Positions 47,295-57,721 are shown, numbered from the stretch's first letter. The stretch is DNA of 64,000 nucleotides from Setomelanomma holmii (GCA_010015745.1 ML978161.1:186001-250000); one strand, 5' to 3'. Numbers and translations: made by a program. The notes: generated from the letters alone by a model not told the origin.

Positions 47295-47308
47295 AGAAGA
47301 TTCTCGAG
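47295..47308 (+). promoter_or_regulatory. Heat-shock element
   Basis: The sequence AGAAGATTCTCGAG contains three alternating heat-shock-factor pentamer units (GAA-nn-TTC-nn-GAg), 254 bp upstream of the HSP90 ATG. This fits Hsf1 control of HSP90. Confidence 0.65.
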
Positions 47309-47474
47309 CTCCACCACACCCTATATCAGCTCCAATTCCACCCAAACGCCTTGTTCCCTCCATCGAATTGCTCACTACCCTCCAACACACCACACAGACA
47401 ATTTGTCTTTCTACCTGCTCTTACATATACCCCTCCCATAGAGCCAAAGCAGTCGACCCTTCCCCACCTCATCT

Positions 47475-47540
47475 GTACGTGCTCCCCACACCGACATTAC
47501 GGCCTAGTCGACAGTGTTTGAGCCTGCTAACACCCCGCAG
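47475..47540 (+). other. 5'-UTR intron of HSP90
   Basis: GTACGT donor at 47475, GCTAAC branch site and GCAG acceptor ending at 47540 define a 66-bp intron that finishes 21 bp before the ATG. The signals match the coding introns in this window. Confidence 0.65.
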
Positions 47541-47561
47541 TCACACCACACAGCCGCAATC

Positions 47562-49673
47562 ATGTCTTCGGAAACTTTCGAGTTCCAGGCCGAGATCTCG
47601 CAGCTGCTCGGCCTCATCATCAACACCGTCTACTCAAACAAGGAGATCTTCCTGCGAGAACTCATCTCCAACGCCTCCGATGCCCTCGACAAGATTCGAT
47701 ATGAGGCTCTCTCAGACCCAAGCAAGCTCGACAGCGGCAAGGACCTCCGCATCGACATCATCCCCAACAAGGAGGCGAAGACGCTCACAATTCGCGATAC
47801 CGGTATCGGTATGACCAAGGCCGACCTGATCAACAACCTGGGTACCATTGCCCGCTCGGGTACCAAGCAGTTCATGGAGGCTCTGTCAGCTGGTGCTGAT
47901 ATCTCCATGATTGGTCAATTCGGTGTCGGTTTCTACTCCGCATACCTTGTTGCCGACCGCGTCACCGTCATCTCCAAGAACAACGATGACGAGCAGTACA
48001 TCTGGGAGTCCAGCGCTGGTGGCACCTTCAAGATCGCCGAGGATACCGAGGGCGAGCAGCTCGGCCGCGGTACCAAGATCATCCTCCACCTCAAGGATGA
48101 GCAGATGGACTACCTGAACGAGTCCAAGGTCAAGGAGGTTGTCAAGAAGCACTCCGAGTTTATCTCATACCCCATCTACCTCCACGTCCTCAAGGAGACC
48201 GAGACGGAGGTCGAGGACGAGGATGCCGCTGAGGAGACCACCGAGGGCGACGAGAAGAAGCCCAAGGTCGAGGAGGTCGATGACGAGGAGGAAGAGAAGA
48301 AGGAGAAGAAGACCAAGAAGGTCAAGGAGTCCAAGATCGAGGAGGAGGAGCTCAACAAGACCAAGCCCATCTGGACCCGTAACCCTCAAGACATCACTCA
48401 GGAGGAGTACGCCTCTTTCTACAAGTCGCTTAGCAACGACTGGGAGGATCACCTCGCTGTCAAGCACTTCTCCGTCGAGGGTCAGCTCGAGTTCCGCGCC
48501 ATCCTCTTCGTTCCCAAGCGCGCCCCCTTCGACCTCTTCGAGACCAAGAAGACCAAGAACAACATCAAGCTCTACGTCCGTCGTGTCTTCATCACTGACG
48601 ATGCTACCGACCTCATTCCCGAGTGGCTCAGCTTCGTCAAGGGTGTTGTCGACTCTGAGGATCTTCCCCTCAACCTGTCTCGTGAGACTCTTCAGCAGAA
48701 CAAGATCATGAAGGTCATCCGCAAGAACATCGTCAAGAAGACTCTTGAGCTCTTCAACGAGATCGCCGAGGACCGCGAGCAGTTCGACAAGTTCTACTCT
48801 GCTTTCGGCAAGAACATCAAGCTCGGTATCCACGAGGACTCCCAGAACCGCCAGTCGCTCGCCAAGCTCCTCCGCTTCAACTCGACCAAGTCTGGTGATG
48901 AGCTGACCTCCCTCACCGACTATGTCACCCGCATGCCCGAGCACCAGAAGCAGATGTACTACATCACCGGCGAGTCGCTCAAGGCTGTCCAGAAGTCGCC
49001 TTTCCTTGACACCCTCAAGGACAAGGGCTTTGAGGTGCTCTTCCTCGTTGATCCCATTGATGAGTACGCCATGACTCAGCTCAAGGAGTTCGATGGTAAG
49101 AAGCTCGTCGACATCACCAAGGACTTCGAGCTTGAGGAGTCTGAGGAGGAGAAGAAGGAGCGTGAGGCCGAGGAGAAGGAGTTCGAGGGTCTCGCTAAGA
49201 GCCTCAAGAACGTCCTTGGTGACAAGGTCGAGAAGGTCGTCGTCTCACACAAACTCATCGGCTCACCTTGCGCCATCCGTACTGGCCAGTTCGGTTGGTC
49301 CGCCAACATGGAGCGTATCATGAAGGCTCAGGCCCTTCGTGACACCTCCATGAGCTCGTACATGTCTTCCAAGAAGACCTTCGAGATCTCGCCCAAGTCG
49401 CCCATTGTCAAGGAGCTCAAGCGCAAGGTCGAGGCTGATGGTGAGGAGGACCGTACCGTCAAGTCCATCACTCTACTTCTTTTCGAGACCTCGCTCCTCG
49501 TCTCCGGTTTCACCATCGACGAGCCCGTCCAATATGCTGAGCGCATTCACAAGCTCGTCTCTCTCGGCCTCAACGTCGACGAGGAGGTTGAGACCGAGCA
49601 GGAGGCCAAGGCCGACACCACTGAGGAGGCTCCCGCTGCGGCTGGCGAGAGCGCTATGGAGGAGGTTGACTAA
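47562..49673 (+). CDS. hsp90: Cytosolic heat-shock protein 90 (Hsp82/Hsc82 orthologue)
   Basis: A single coding exon of 703 residues, from the ATG in AATCATGTCTTC to TAA. The N-terminal GHKL ATPase has the catalytic Glu33 (LRELISNASDALDK), ATP-binding Asp79 (RDTGIGM) and lid/glycine motifs GTIARSGT and GQFGVGFYSAYLV. A charged Glu/Lys linker spans about residues 210-265. The middle domain includes WTRNPQDITQEEYA and the LNLSRETLQQN catalytic-loop segment; the C-terminal dimerisation domain ends in MEEVD, the TPR-cochaperone docking signal. It folds and activates kinases, steroid-receptor-like and other client proteins in the cytosol. Length equals the fungal norm (about 700). Codon use is strongly C/G-ending, as expected for a highly expressed gene. 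A heat-shock element and a 5'-UTR intron precede it. No coding introns were found. Confidence 0.99.
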   Translation: MSSETFEFQAEISQLLGLIINTVYSNKEIFLRELISNASDALDKIRYEALSDPSKLDSGKDLRIDIIPNKEAKTLTIRDTGIGMTKADLINNLGTIARSGTKQFMEALSAGADISMIGQFGVGFYSAYLVADRVTVISKNNDDEQYIWESSAGGTFKIAEDTEGEQLGRGTKIILHLKDEQMDYLNESKVKEVVKKHSEFISYPIYLHVLKETETEVEDEDAAEETTEGDEKKPKVEEVDDEEEEKKEKKTKKVKESKIEEEELNKTKPIWTRNPQDITQEEYASFYKSLSNDWEDHLAVKHFSVEGQLEFRAILFVPKRAPFDLFETKKTKNNIKLYVRRVFITDDATDLIPEWLSFVKGVVDSEDLPLNLSRETLQQNKIMKVIRKNIVKKTLELFNEIAEDREQFDKFYSAFGKNIKLGIHEDSQNRQSLAKLLRFNSTKSGDELTSLTDYVTRMPEHQKQMYYITGESLKAVQKSPFLDTLKDKGFEVLFLVDPIDEYAMTQLKEFDGKKLVDITKDFELEESEEEKKEREAEEKEFEGLAKSLKNVLGDKVEKVVVSHKLIGSPCAIRTGQFGWSANMERIMKAQALRDTSMSSYMSSKKTFEISPKSPIVKELKRKVEADGEEDRTVKSITLLLFETSLLVSGFTIDEPVQYAERIHKLVSLGLNVDEEVETEQEAKADTTEEAPAAAGESAMEEVD

Positions 49674-50364
49674 GCGCATCGCCCATTCGGTTCGCTTTCG
49701 AAAAGTTTGGCTGGCGCTTTGATATCCCTTTTATGTGTCACGGCTTTCCCTTTTCTCTCTTGCATGAAGGAGCTAATCTATCGGCGTCTTAGAGTGGTGG
49801 TGACTTTACGCTTCACGAGTAAATGGATATCCCGACATGTACTCTAGGTAGAAACCTGGGTAGCACTGTGCATCGCCTCAGAGGCTAATTTCATGAATGA
49901 TAAAAATGTTCAAAAATATTTTATTCAATGATGTGTGATCTGCCAGTTATAATGTTCAAAATCGTGTTGCTGCTTCGTGCTTGCCCACTCCTTCGCGCAT
50001 GCCAACTTTCGGATCACACCCCTGTCCATTCATCGTCCGACTTCACGCACCTCACACTCCGAACCATGCGCAGCCGTTGATTTTAGTGCCAACGCTCAGG
50101 GATCCCGCTGCTAGAATCGCCAAGACTACGTTATAACGGCGATCCTCCGCGCCAGAAAACAGGATCTCCGCATCCTGGGCATGCTCACAGTTCCACAACA
50201 GCAGGGTTCAGCACATGGGATGACGTAGGACGGATCGTACTCATAATGTCTAGAACACGATTCCACGGCGTGGGAATCAGACCCTGAGGAATTCTCACTT
50301 TTGTTCACGTCCTGCACTTCAAAGCTTCTTTCAAATTACAGTGAACTCTTTCTCAATTCACATC
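49674..50364. other. HSP90 3' region and downstream promoter
   Basis: AT-rich sequence at 49895-49930 (AAAAATATTTTATTCAATG) probably belongs to the HSP90 3' UTR/polyadenylation region. The rest holds the promoter of the gene at 50365. No gene-like frame. Confidence 0.45.
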
Positions 50365-51811
50365 ATGTCGGCCGTAGATCAACTCAAGAAGCAGAATGCT
50401 GCCCTCCAGTGTAGGCCAACGGCTCTCACAGAAAAGATCTTAAGGCTAACGTTGTTCTTTAGCGAGTGTAGTGAACATTGCGAAGACAGGCCAAGGCACA
50501 GGGCAGACAGCGAAGAAGACAGCATCCACTCCTGCGAAGACGGCGACATCTACCGCTACTAAAGCCACACCTGTCAAGAAGCCAGCGACCTCGGCTACCG
50601 ACTCATCTGCTACACCAGTGAAGAAAGTCCCCAAGAAGCTCGGTACAGCAGGCACAGGCACATCTGCCTCGGTTGAGCCCAAAGCTCCAGCTTCTGCAAA
50701 GGCAACCCCAGTCAAAACCAGGACACCACTTGGTACAGTGAAGAAGTTGCCCGCAGCTTCTACCCCCAACACCGCAGCAACTTCAACACCAGCAAAGACT
50801 CCAGTCGCAGCGACCAAGACACCCACAAGCGCGGCATCGAAACCAACACCCGCCGCAACCAAGAAGCCTGTCCCTACAGCAGTCAAGACTACCACCTCCA
50901 CACCAGCATCCAAGCCTGCCACCGCGGTCAAGAAGACCACGGCAACGCCCGTCAAAAGCACTCCCGCAGCAACATCAACTGCCACCAAACCCACGCCCGT
51001 CAAGAAGACACCAGCCAAGATTGTGAATCCAGATGGTAAGTCCCTCCTCCCTTTCCCACCTCCTTGCCCTCGGGCTGAGCATCTCCACCCTGAAGGAACC
51101 TACCCCACCCCCCTCCACGTGATAAAAGCTCATCCCGCACCAGGCCAAGCCCCGCCCGCAAAAAAGCCCGGCGTCGTAGGCCGCGGCATTAACACCGCAA
51201 CCGGCGGCGTGAACAAAACCGTCGGCATGACCACCGGCACCGTCAACACGGTCGCCGACTCTGCGACCTCGGGGGTAAACACTGGCGTCAATACTGTGAC
51301 TGGTGTCGTGGGCAAAGGATTAGATAAAGTCCCTGGAGGCGCGGGAAAGCCCGTCAAACATATCACGGATAATGTGGGAAAGACGGCCACAGGCGCTACG
51401 GATAATTTGTACTACATGGCGGGTGCGGCGACAAAGGGTGTTCAGGGCACAGTGAGTAAGACTACGGGTGCGGTTGGGCGGGGCGATGTTAAGGGCGTGG
51501 CGGCGGGCGCTTCCTCTGGTGTCGGCAACACAGTTACTGGCGTCGGTAAGGGAGCAGGCAATCTTGTTGGCGACGCTGTTGGCGGAGTTGGCAATACGGT
51601 TGGTGGGCCGTTGGGAGATGTTGTTGGTGGAGTGGGCAAGGGAGCGAGTAATGCTGTTACTGGTATTACTGGAGGGCTCGGTGAGGGTGTGGGCAAGTTG
51701 GGTAAAGGCGATGTTATTGGCGGTGTGGGAAGTACGCTTGGAGGTGTGGGGCGTGGCGTTGGTGGACTCTTTGGCGGTCTTGGGGGAGGTGGGAAGGATG
51801 AGGACCAATGA
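50365..51811 (+). CDS. LEA-like low-complexity protein, Ala/Thr/Lys then Gly/Val repeats
   Basis: Three exons, 50365-50410, 50463-51035 and 51144-51811, join to 428 residues starting MSAVDQLKKQNAALQ. The first part is dominated by T, P, A and K with repeated TPVKK/TPAKT units (about residues 25-205). The second part is made of GVGNTVxGVGKGAGN-like 11-15-residue repeats, reminiscent of fungal LEA-domain or stress-protective proteins. No enzyme motif or membrane segment is seen. The second intron (108 bp; GTAAGT donor, CAG acceptor) is a multiple of three and contains no in-frame stop, so a retained form would add 36 residues. The LEA comparison is by composition only. Confidence 0.75.
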
Positions 51812-52096
51812 AAGCGACTGGAGGGGTGGTTGGAGGGAGTTGAGGGTTGGGATACACTGTCGGAGGAATATTGGTACGAGGGTGATGAGTATGTATAATT
51901 ACTTGTAGAGTTGTCTTGCTGCGAACATAGTAATCAGATGTTGACAAGGTAATGGAACTGAGTTTCATCAAGAAATCTTTCAATGCCATTGGATGTGCTC
52001 GAAGCAATTTTTAATTATTTACATGTGAAGAGAAAGGGTATCGTTCTTTTGTTGGACATCTGCCTCCACAATAGCTCCACCACTGTTCCGTTGGGC

Positions 52097-53198
52097 CTAA
52101 GATCCTGGGTTCACACCTTGGTCGTCGATCTTCCGGATCAGACCTTCGCCAGGCTTGACCCTCTGCGCCCATTCTGTCCAGCTGCCGTCATATAGACGTC
52201 GTGTGGTAGAAGGGTAGCCAGCCTCTGTCAGAGCCGCGTCGATGACAGCTGCTGTAACGCCTGTACCACAGCTGTTTATGATGGGCTTTGCCGGGTTGAC
52301 ACCTTTGGACCGGAACACTTCTAAAAGCTCATCTGCTGATAGGAGGGTCTTGTCTTTTGGATCGAGGAGTTCGGAAATTGGCATCGAGATGGAGTATGGG
52401 ATGTGACCCGAGGAGAGACCTGTACATGTTAGCACCCATCACTGTAGCATAAGAGCAATGCTTCAACGCACCTTCTCTGGGTTCTGGGTCCACACCCTCC
52501 CATCTGCCGATACTTCTCGCGTCCAGAATCTGCACTTCTTCGGCACCTTCCTTCTTCATGTCTTTCGCAAGCTCCCTGACCTCCTCGAAAGCAACGACCT
52601 TGCTCGCGTCAAGATCTGGCACAGGGTAGTTCACAGGATACGGCTCCCGTCCCTCACCACTTTCGGTAGGATATCCCTCCTCTACCCATTTCTTGAAGTT
52701 GTTCAGAACATGCACATTCTCATGCCCAAATACCTTGAGCGTCCATCCCACCCTCGGCGCGCTAAAGATGCCGAGCTCTTTGCTGTCGTACACCACCACA
52801 CTATCCTCTCGACGAATGCCCATGCGCTTCATAGCCTCTGCGAAATCTTTGGGTGGAGGCAGCATGTGTGGGTATGGCGAGTATGGGTCTTTCACCGCGT
52901 CGAGATCGAAGAAGCGTGCGTGCGGAATCCGCTGCTCCAGGAAGGTAGTGTAGCCATCGCGCCCGTCGTTGGGAAGGAACCATGATGCGCAGAGAGGGAT
53001 GACGCGAGGTGCAGTTGACAATTTGCTGTGAACGTTCTTCTTGAGTACAGTGTCCAGTTGTGCCGGAGTAACTAGATACGAGTCGAGCGTGTACTGCGTG
53101 GACATTTTGCGTCTGGTGCCAATTGCAATCATTGGTCTCACGCAGAACGAGCGCGATGAAAGTGGTCGCAGCGAGCAGCGGAAGCCTGAGACGAACAT
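52097..53198 (-). CDS. Tandem rhodanese: mercaptopyruvate/thiosulfate sulfurtransferase (Tum1/MST-like)
   Basis: Two exons, 52472-53198 and 52097-52419, joined across a 52-bp intron (GTGCGT donor, GCTAAC branch, CAG acceptor), give 349 residues. There are two rhodanese domains: an inactive N-terminal one (FFDLDAVKDPYSPYPHMLP, VVVYDSKELGIFSAPRVGW) and a catalytic C-terminal one (ILDARSIGRWEGVDPEPREG, SGHIPYSI) with the active-site loop CGTGVTA, Cys293. That loop is close to CGSGVTA of mercaptopyruvate sulfurtransferases. The enzyme transfers sulfane sulfur, e.g. for tRNA thiolation and cysteine metabolism. The N-terminus is Arg/Ser-rich (MFVSGFRCSLRPLSSRSFCVR), a mitochondrial-presequence pattern; an internal Met (MSTQYTLDSYLV, residue 32) could yield a cytosolic form. 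Confidence 0.92.
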
Positions 53199-53659
53199 GG
53201 TAGAAGCTGTGTAGTGTCGTTGAGTGTTAGTCTGCTGATTAGTGCGAGCGATGGAAGGAACTTGTGGAGAGGGTGCGATTGAGCTCCTCCGAGCTTTGAT
53301 CTGGAAAGTAGCTCTTGCGCAATGTGAGGGGAAGCTGCAAGCCGACCGTTGGGCTTGTGATCAGCTTGCTGCCGATCTTTTGAGCTGGACCCTGGCCAAA
53401 TGGCTTTTGTTTGCTCTGCGTTTCTTCCCTCTGTTCATTTTCACAGTCTTAACAGGGGCGACATCGCAATGGTGTCAAGGTGGCTCTCTCTGCCGTCATC
53501 CCCACCATTCGGAGCTACCTCTGGACCCTGGTTTGACAGCCGCCATCCGACTCACCGCCCGTTTTCTGCCCAACTAGCATGAGTCGTGTTTGTTTTCCTC
53601 TTCCATCCCACCTACGAAAGCCCAATACCTACGAGAATATAAACGCCACACAAGAAGAG
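53199..53659. promoter_or_regulatory. Bidirectional promoter between sulfurtransferase and APC11
   Basis: 461 bp separate the divergent start codons of the tandem rhodanese (minus) and APC11 (plus). The region is pyrimidine-rich towards APC11. The APC11 frame is open upstream to an ATG at 53579, but the conserved start is at 53660. Confidence 0.45.
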
Positions 53660-54128
53660 ATGAAAGTCACCATACGAGAATGGAATGCGGTCGCCGCCTG
53701 GCGCTGGGATATGCCCGATGACGATGTCTGTGGTATCTGCAGGAACCCGTACGACAGCACCTGCTCGAAATGCAAGTTTCCTGGGGATGAGTGTCCGCTG
53801 TGTAAGTCTTATGCGTCCGACACTTTGGCCAATCTAAACATACTGTAGTGCTCGGCGAATGCAATCACTCCTTCCACATGGTGAGCCACTGCCGTCAAGA
53901 TTGTGTACCATGTCCCACTGACACGCAGTGCAGCACTGCATCTTCTCGTGGCTGAAGCAAGAGAGCTCTCAAGAGAAGTGTCCCATGTGTCGACAGCGTA
54001 AGGACGCCTGTATAGAGTCTGCAAGGAGCGACTGACACTGTGATGCAGCTTTCAAGTCGAAGAGTCAAGACGCGCCCGCCCCCGAGAACACGCAGCAGAC
54101 ACAGGAACCAGTCACCAGCCCCCTTTGA
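53660..54128 (+). CDS. APC11: Anaphase-promoting complex subunit 11 (RING-H2)
   Basis: Four exons, 53660-53801, 53849-53880, 53934-53997 and 54049-54128, give 105 residues. The start MKVTIREWNAVAAWRWDMPDD is nearly diagnostic of Apc11. Zinc ligands follow in order: CGIC, CSKCKFPGDECP, GECNHSFHMHC, and CPMCRQPF. The protein is the catalytic RING subunit of the APC/C ubiquitin ligase that triggers anaphase and mitotic exit; it binds E2 and the Apc2 cullin. The second exon is only 32 bp. Its downstream acceptor is the second of two nearby CAGs (ending 53933), chosen because it restores HM-HCIF. The C-tail beyond CRQPF is a short PENTQQTQEP extension. About 300 bp without a gene follow before the next plus-strand gene. 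Confidence 0.97.
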
Positions 54129-54434
54129 TCTACCTACGCCACGAACTGAACGATCAGACTACAATAGCAAGGTAACTGGGAAGGTGCAGAGTCAAAATGA
54201 GCTGAATCGAGTGATGTAGGATGAAGAAGGAAGCACGAGGAAGATTTGATGCACTCTCCTGGCACTGCCTGGCATCTGGATGATACCCTGCACCAGTTTT
54301 GTTTCAAGAATAGCAGTCAAATGGCACTGTCGCACACTTTCACATGCTTTGTGTGCACGGACCCCGCCTTTATCGATAGGACGCAACATAGCTCCGACTA
54401 GCTTCCGCATTCCAGCCTTCTGTCAAACACAACT

Positions 54435-55298
54435 ATGTCGGCCAACCCAAGTCATTCAAGATCACCATCAATACCTCGTATTACAAGGTCACCGCGATCG
54501 CCTCCACTCCACCACTTCGACGACCCTCCAGAAGACGAGTCACACGAGCATGAGCATCCCGACGATGATCTCGACGATGGGCAGATCCCATACCCGGAGG
54601 CTAGCTCCGAGCAAACACTGCTTCCACCTCCAAACTTCCAGCCGTTCTTTACGCTAATCGAAGACACGACTTCGGGCGAGCATTACCATCCATACGTGCA
54701 CTATGTCTTTGCCGACGATGACCCGGTTACTCTTACGGCTGCCTCGATGCGTGGGTTGGGGCTGGACGACACCAAGTACTTGCCGCACGACGCACAGAGT
54801 GAAGACGAGAGGCATGATGCACAAGAAGAAGGCAGTGAGGATGGTGATGACTCTCCAGTAGAGTCTCCGCTTCCTCCACCAATACCAGGTGTCAAGGAGC
54901 ACTATCTCATAGTTGACCTCAGCGCGGACGGCCGGACAGTCGTTGATGCGCAGTCGCTCTCCTCGGAATGGCAGATCACAGATACCAACATACGCATCGC
55001 TCCTTCATTCGACGAAAGCTCCCCTGATCAAGGGTACATGCTGCGCATAGAGGGACTCGAAGTCCCAGGCAAGAACAAGGGAAAGGGCAAAGGTCAGGCT
55101 GGGAACGACAGGTTGAGCGAAGCACGAGACAAATGTCAGGGTGACCTCTTTGGGGCCTTGGACAGTCTGGTGCAAGATATCGAGGGAGGTCTAAAAGTAG
55201 CTGCGAAGATAGGCAGCAGAAGATCAGCGGAAGAGCAAGGCACTGTGACCGATGTGCGCACGGCGCAAGAGGAGAAGAGCGTGACAGGCGATCTATGA
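54435..55298 (+). CDS. Hypothetical acidic protein
   Basis: A single ATG-started frame of 287 residues. The N-terminal 60 residues are Ser/Pro/Asp/Glu/His-rich. Two more ordered segments follow: NFQPFFTLIEDTTSGEHYHPYVHYVFADDDP (about residues 67-97, in two stretches) and HYLIVDLSADGRTVVDAQSLSSEWQ (about 155-180). An acidic, Ser-rich spacer separates them. The C-terminal third contains KNKGKGKGQ and a helical stretch (DLFGALDSLVQDIEGGLKVA). The pattern suggests a conserved fungal protein with a small beta-rich domain interrupted by disorder. No family recognised; no signal peptide or membrane helix. Confidence 0.65.
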   Translation: MSANPSHSRSPSIPRITRSPRSPPLHHFDDPPEDESHEHEHPDDDLDDGQIPYPEASSEQTLLPPPNFQPFFTLIEDTTSGEHYHPYVHYVFADDDPVTLTAASMRGLGLDDTKYLPHDAQSEDERHDAQEEGSEDGDDSPVESPLPPPIPGVKEHYLIVDLSADGRTVVDAQSLSSEWQITDTNIRIAPSFDESSPDQGYMLRIEGLEVPGKNKGKGKGQAGNDRLSEARDKCQGDLFGALDSLVQDIEGGLKVAAKIGSRRSAEEQGTVTDVRTAQEEKSVTGDL

Positions 55299-55668
55299 TA
55301 CCCCAAATGATGTGACATGGAATTGATATAGGGGTAGCAAAGACTGCCTCCTCTGCTGCCTTGTTTCTAGTTCTCCTCGCATCGTCGTAACACTAGCTTT
55401 CTCTATTGCATATGGTGATTGGGCTAGATCGACGACAATTCCGGCCAAACCGACTCACTGGGTCAAGAGGCAGACATGGAAGTTCTCCATAGCCTTGCTA
55501 TTTTTGACATCGTCAGCCCTTTTCAGCCCTCCTCGATGTCGTGGCTCTCTTCGAGGACGTGCTAGACGCAACATAAGAGCTTGTCATCGTACTTGTGCGG
55601 TGCACTTGTCGACTTCTCTTTTGCAGCTCTCGAACAAGGATCTACTGATACGACGAACGTTGGTTACA
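55299..55668. promoter_or_regulatory. Upstream region of small secreted protein gene
   Basis: 370 bp between two plus-strand genes, presumably the 3' UTR of one and the promoter of the other. No distinct element recognised. Confidence 0.35.
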
Positions 55669-56163
55669 ATGAAGACTAGCCTGCTCTTGATAGCATTCAC
55701 AGCTACAGCTAGCGCAGAGTGGGCGTCCCTCAGCAAACCATTCGACCTCTACACCAACTGTCCACAAGACTCTTGTCTTTCCCCTATTGTCGATGAGGAA
55801 AAATTGCGTAAGGCTTACGACAAGCTTGCTAAAGATGGGTGAGTCGCCTACTTCACCATGACTGCACGAGACTTGAGCTAATCTGCCTTGCACAGATGTG
55901 CGACAATGTTTGTTATTGTTGGTGACGCGAGCGTAGGCAGCTCCGCTTTCGCCCAACTTAAAGGTGTATCTTGTGACGAGGCAAAGCCGTCGAGTGGGGA
56001 GAAATGCTTCAACATGTTCAGAGAAGCATATGGTCAGCCAGGTGCTACCAATCCGGGCACGTGTGGTTCTGCAACTGCGGTGCTGGTTGAGCATGGACGA
56101 GACGTGGGACATATCGAGGTCACGGGGACGTGTCTCAAGCCGCCTTTTCGGATACGGGGGTGA
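55669..56163 (+). CDS. Small secreted Cys-rich protein, effector-like
   Basis: Two exons, 55669-55838 and 55896-56163, joined across a 57-bp intron (GTGAGT donor, GCTAAT branch, CACAG acceptor), give 145 residues. A clear signal peptide opens the protein (MKTSLLLIAFTATASA, predicted cleavage after ASA). The mature part has at least seven cysteines (NCPQDSC, GCATMF, VSCDEA, EKCFN, GTCGS, GTCLK), a Lys-rich helix (EEKLRKAYDKLAKDG) and a hydrophobic strand (FVIVGDAS). Size, signal peptide and Cys content are typical of fungal apoplastic or effector-like proteins, but many such proteins have saprotrophic roles. No family recognised. Confidence 0.72.
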
Positions 56164-56330
56164 CTTTGGGGCGGATGAGATGGCATGCACCAAGTAATCG
56201 GCTTAACCATTGGGAGAATAGATTCTATCCCACCGTAAGCGACGCAATAGTTAAGGAACACAGCTCATAAATTCATGGATTAGTGAGAAAGAGCCATTTC
56301 TTGCATGTCTATCTCACAAGCCGACATTTC

Positions 56331-57250
56331 CTACGTCTCTCTACCGTCCACCTTCGCTTCCTCCTTTTCCACCTCCACCTCTCCGCTCCCCATGCCCCGA
56401 TTGAACTTTGCACTCCCTTCTAATCCCGCCAACATAGCCTTGCTCTCCCCTGGCACCCGCATCTCAAATGTCTCCCTAACAACCGCATACTCATAATACC
56501 CACACCTCGCAATCGGCTGTGTCTTTCGTACATCAATCTTCCCATCCGTCAGCACCGCCTCGTCAATATGTATACCTACCACTTTTCCAATTACCACGTC
56601 GACCGCGCCCATGGGTGGATTTCCTGGTAGGCGTAGAGTAGTGTAGTGTTCGCATTCAAACCGGACCGGACTACGTCTGACCATTGGCACGGGTGATGAC
56701 CCGACGCGCACAATCGTACTATCAACTTTCTGCAACCCCGCGTGCGCAAATTCATCGACCCCCGGCGCGACTTGCTCAGCAGTGATATTCACTTCTTTGC
56801 GCAAGTCCCAGGTCGCTAGGTTCCAACAAAACACGCCCGTGGCTTCGACGTTGACGACGGTGTCTTTTTGCGTTGCGGTGGGCGTTTGGTTGGCGCTGAA
56901 CATTACGTAGGGCGGGTCGAAGGTTAGGTTGTTGAATTGCGAGTAGGGTGCCAGGTTGGGCGTGCCCGTGGGGGAGAGCGTGGAGATCCAGCCGATGGGA
57001 CGGGGGAGGACGCAGGCCTGTAGAGGATGTGAGTTGGTGCTTTAGAAAATTATGCATGGGGAGGAGGGCGTTGTAGTGATGCTGAGCGACTTAGTAAAAG
57101 GTGTATAAGGTTTGATGTATGCGAGTTGAAGATTATACGGGCGATGCCAGTGACGATATTGGAACGTATTGACATACGAAATCCAAGAACACCTACCTTG
57201 AAAGGATCATGAGGAAGGCCATGGTCTTCTTTTCCTGGCTGATAGAACAT
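56331..57250 (-). CDS. Flavin reductase-like (FMN-binding split barrel) protein
   Basis: Two exons, 57197-57250 and 56331-57017, joined across a 179-bp intron (GTAGGT donor, TACAG acceptor), give 246 residues. The first exon supplies MFYQPGKEDHGLPHDPFK; the second opens with the family signature PRPIGWISTLSPTGTPNLAPYSQFNNLTFDPP (in two halves), followed by VMFSAN, KDTVVNVEATG and FCWNLATWDLR. A downstream GKVVGIHIDEAVL block is also typical. Members bind FMN and reduce flavins or act as oxidoreductases of unclear substrate. The Glu/Val-rich C-tail is unremarkable. The gene is divergent from the short-chain dehydrogenase, and the two could share regulation. Confidence 0.87.
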
Positions 57251-57721
57251 GCTGCTTTCGAGCTATACGATTCCAAGCTCTTTCGCTGAGGTTTCATGTA
57301 CTCTTAAGAAGTTGGCCTGCGAAAGTCGCTCGACAAGGACTGTTTCGCTGAACCTGAAGGTTGTTCAGTCTCGAAGTTGTGCACCTCGATTGGATTCATT
57401 CACAGCTCATTGAAGTATTTATTCGATTGTTGAAGCACGCAATATCTTGACTTTCATTAGTGTTGGTAATCCAAGCTGTACCTAGGTTACTATGGTGTAC
57501 GCTGCGGGGAACCGCCTTCGGCAACGATACGCGGGCCTTGAAATGGTTCAGCGCAGCTAATGCAGGCAAGGCGGAACGATTTCTACTTACAGCGTAGCTC
57601 AGCTGCCACATGGAGTCAACTCATTACCAGATTCATCCTCATATTGTCTTCACAAGTACGTTCGACTTTTGGAAAATCTGATCATATCCTGTGAGTCGAA
57701 TCGGAAACGACAAGAGCAGAC
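57251..57721. promoter_or_regulatory. Bidirectional promoter, flavin reductase/SDR pair
   Basis: 471 bp between divergent start codons. No specific operator was identified by eye. Confidence 0.4.

Noticed and set aside
48165..48944. 259-codon minus-strand ORF inside HSP90
   Set aside because: Antisense shadow caused by the strong C/G-ending codon bias of HSP90; Leu/Val/Asp-rich artefact.
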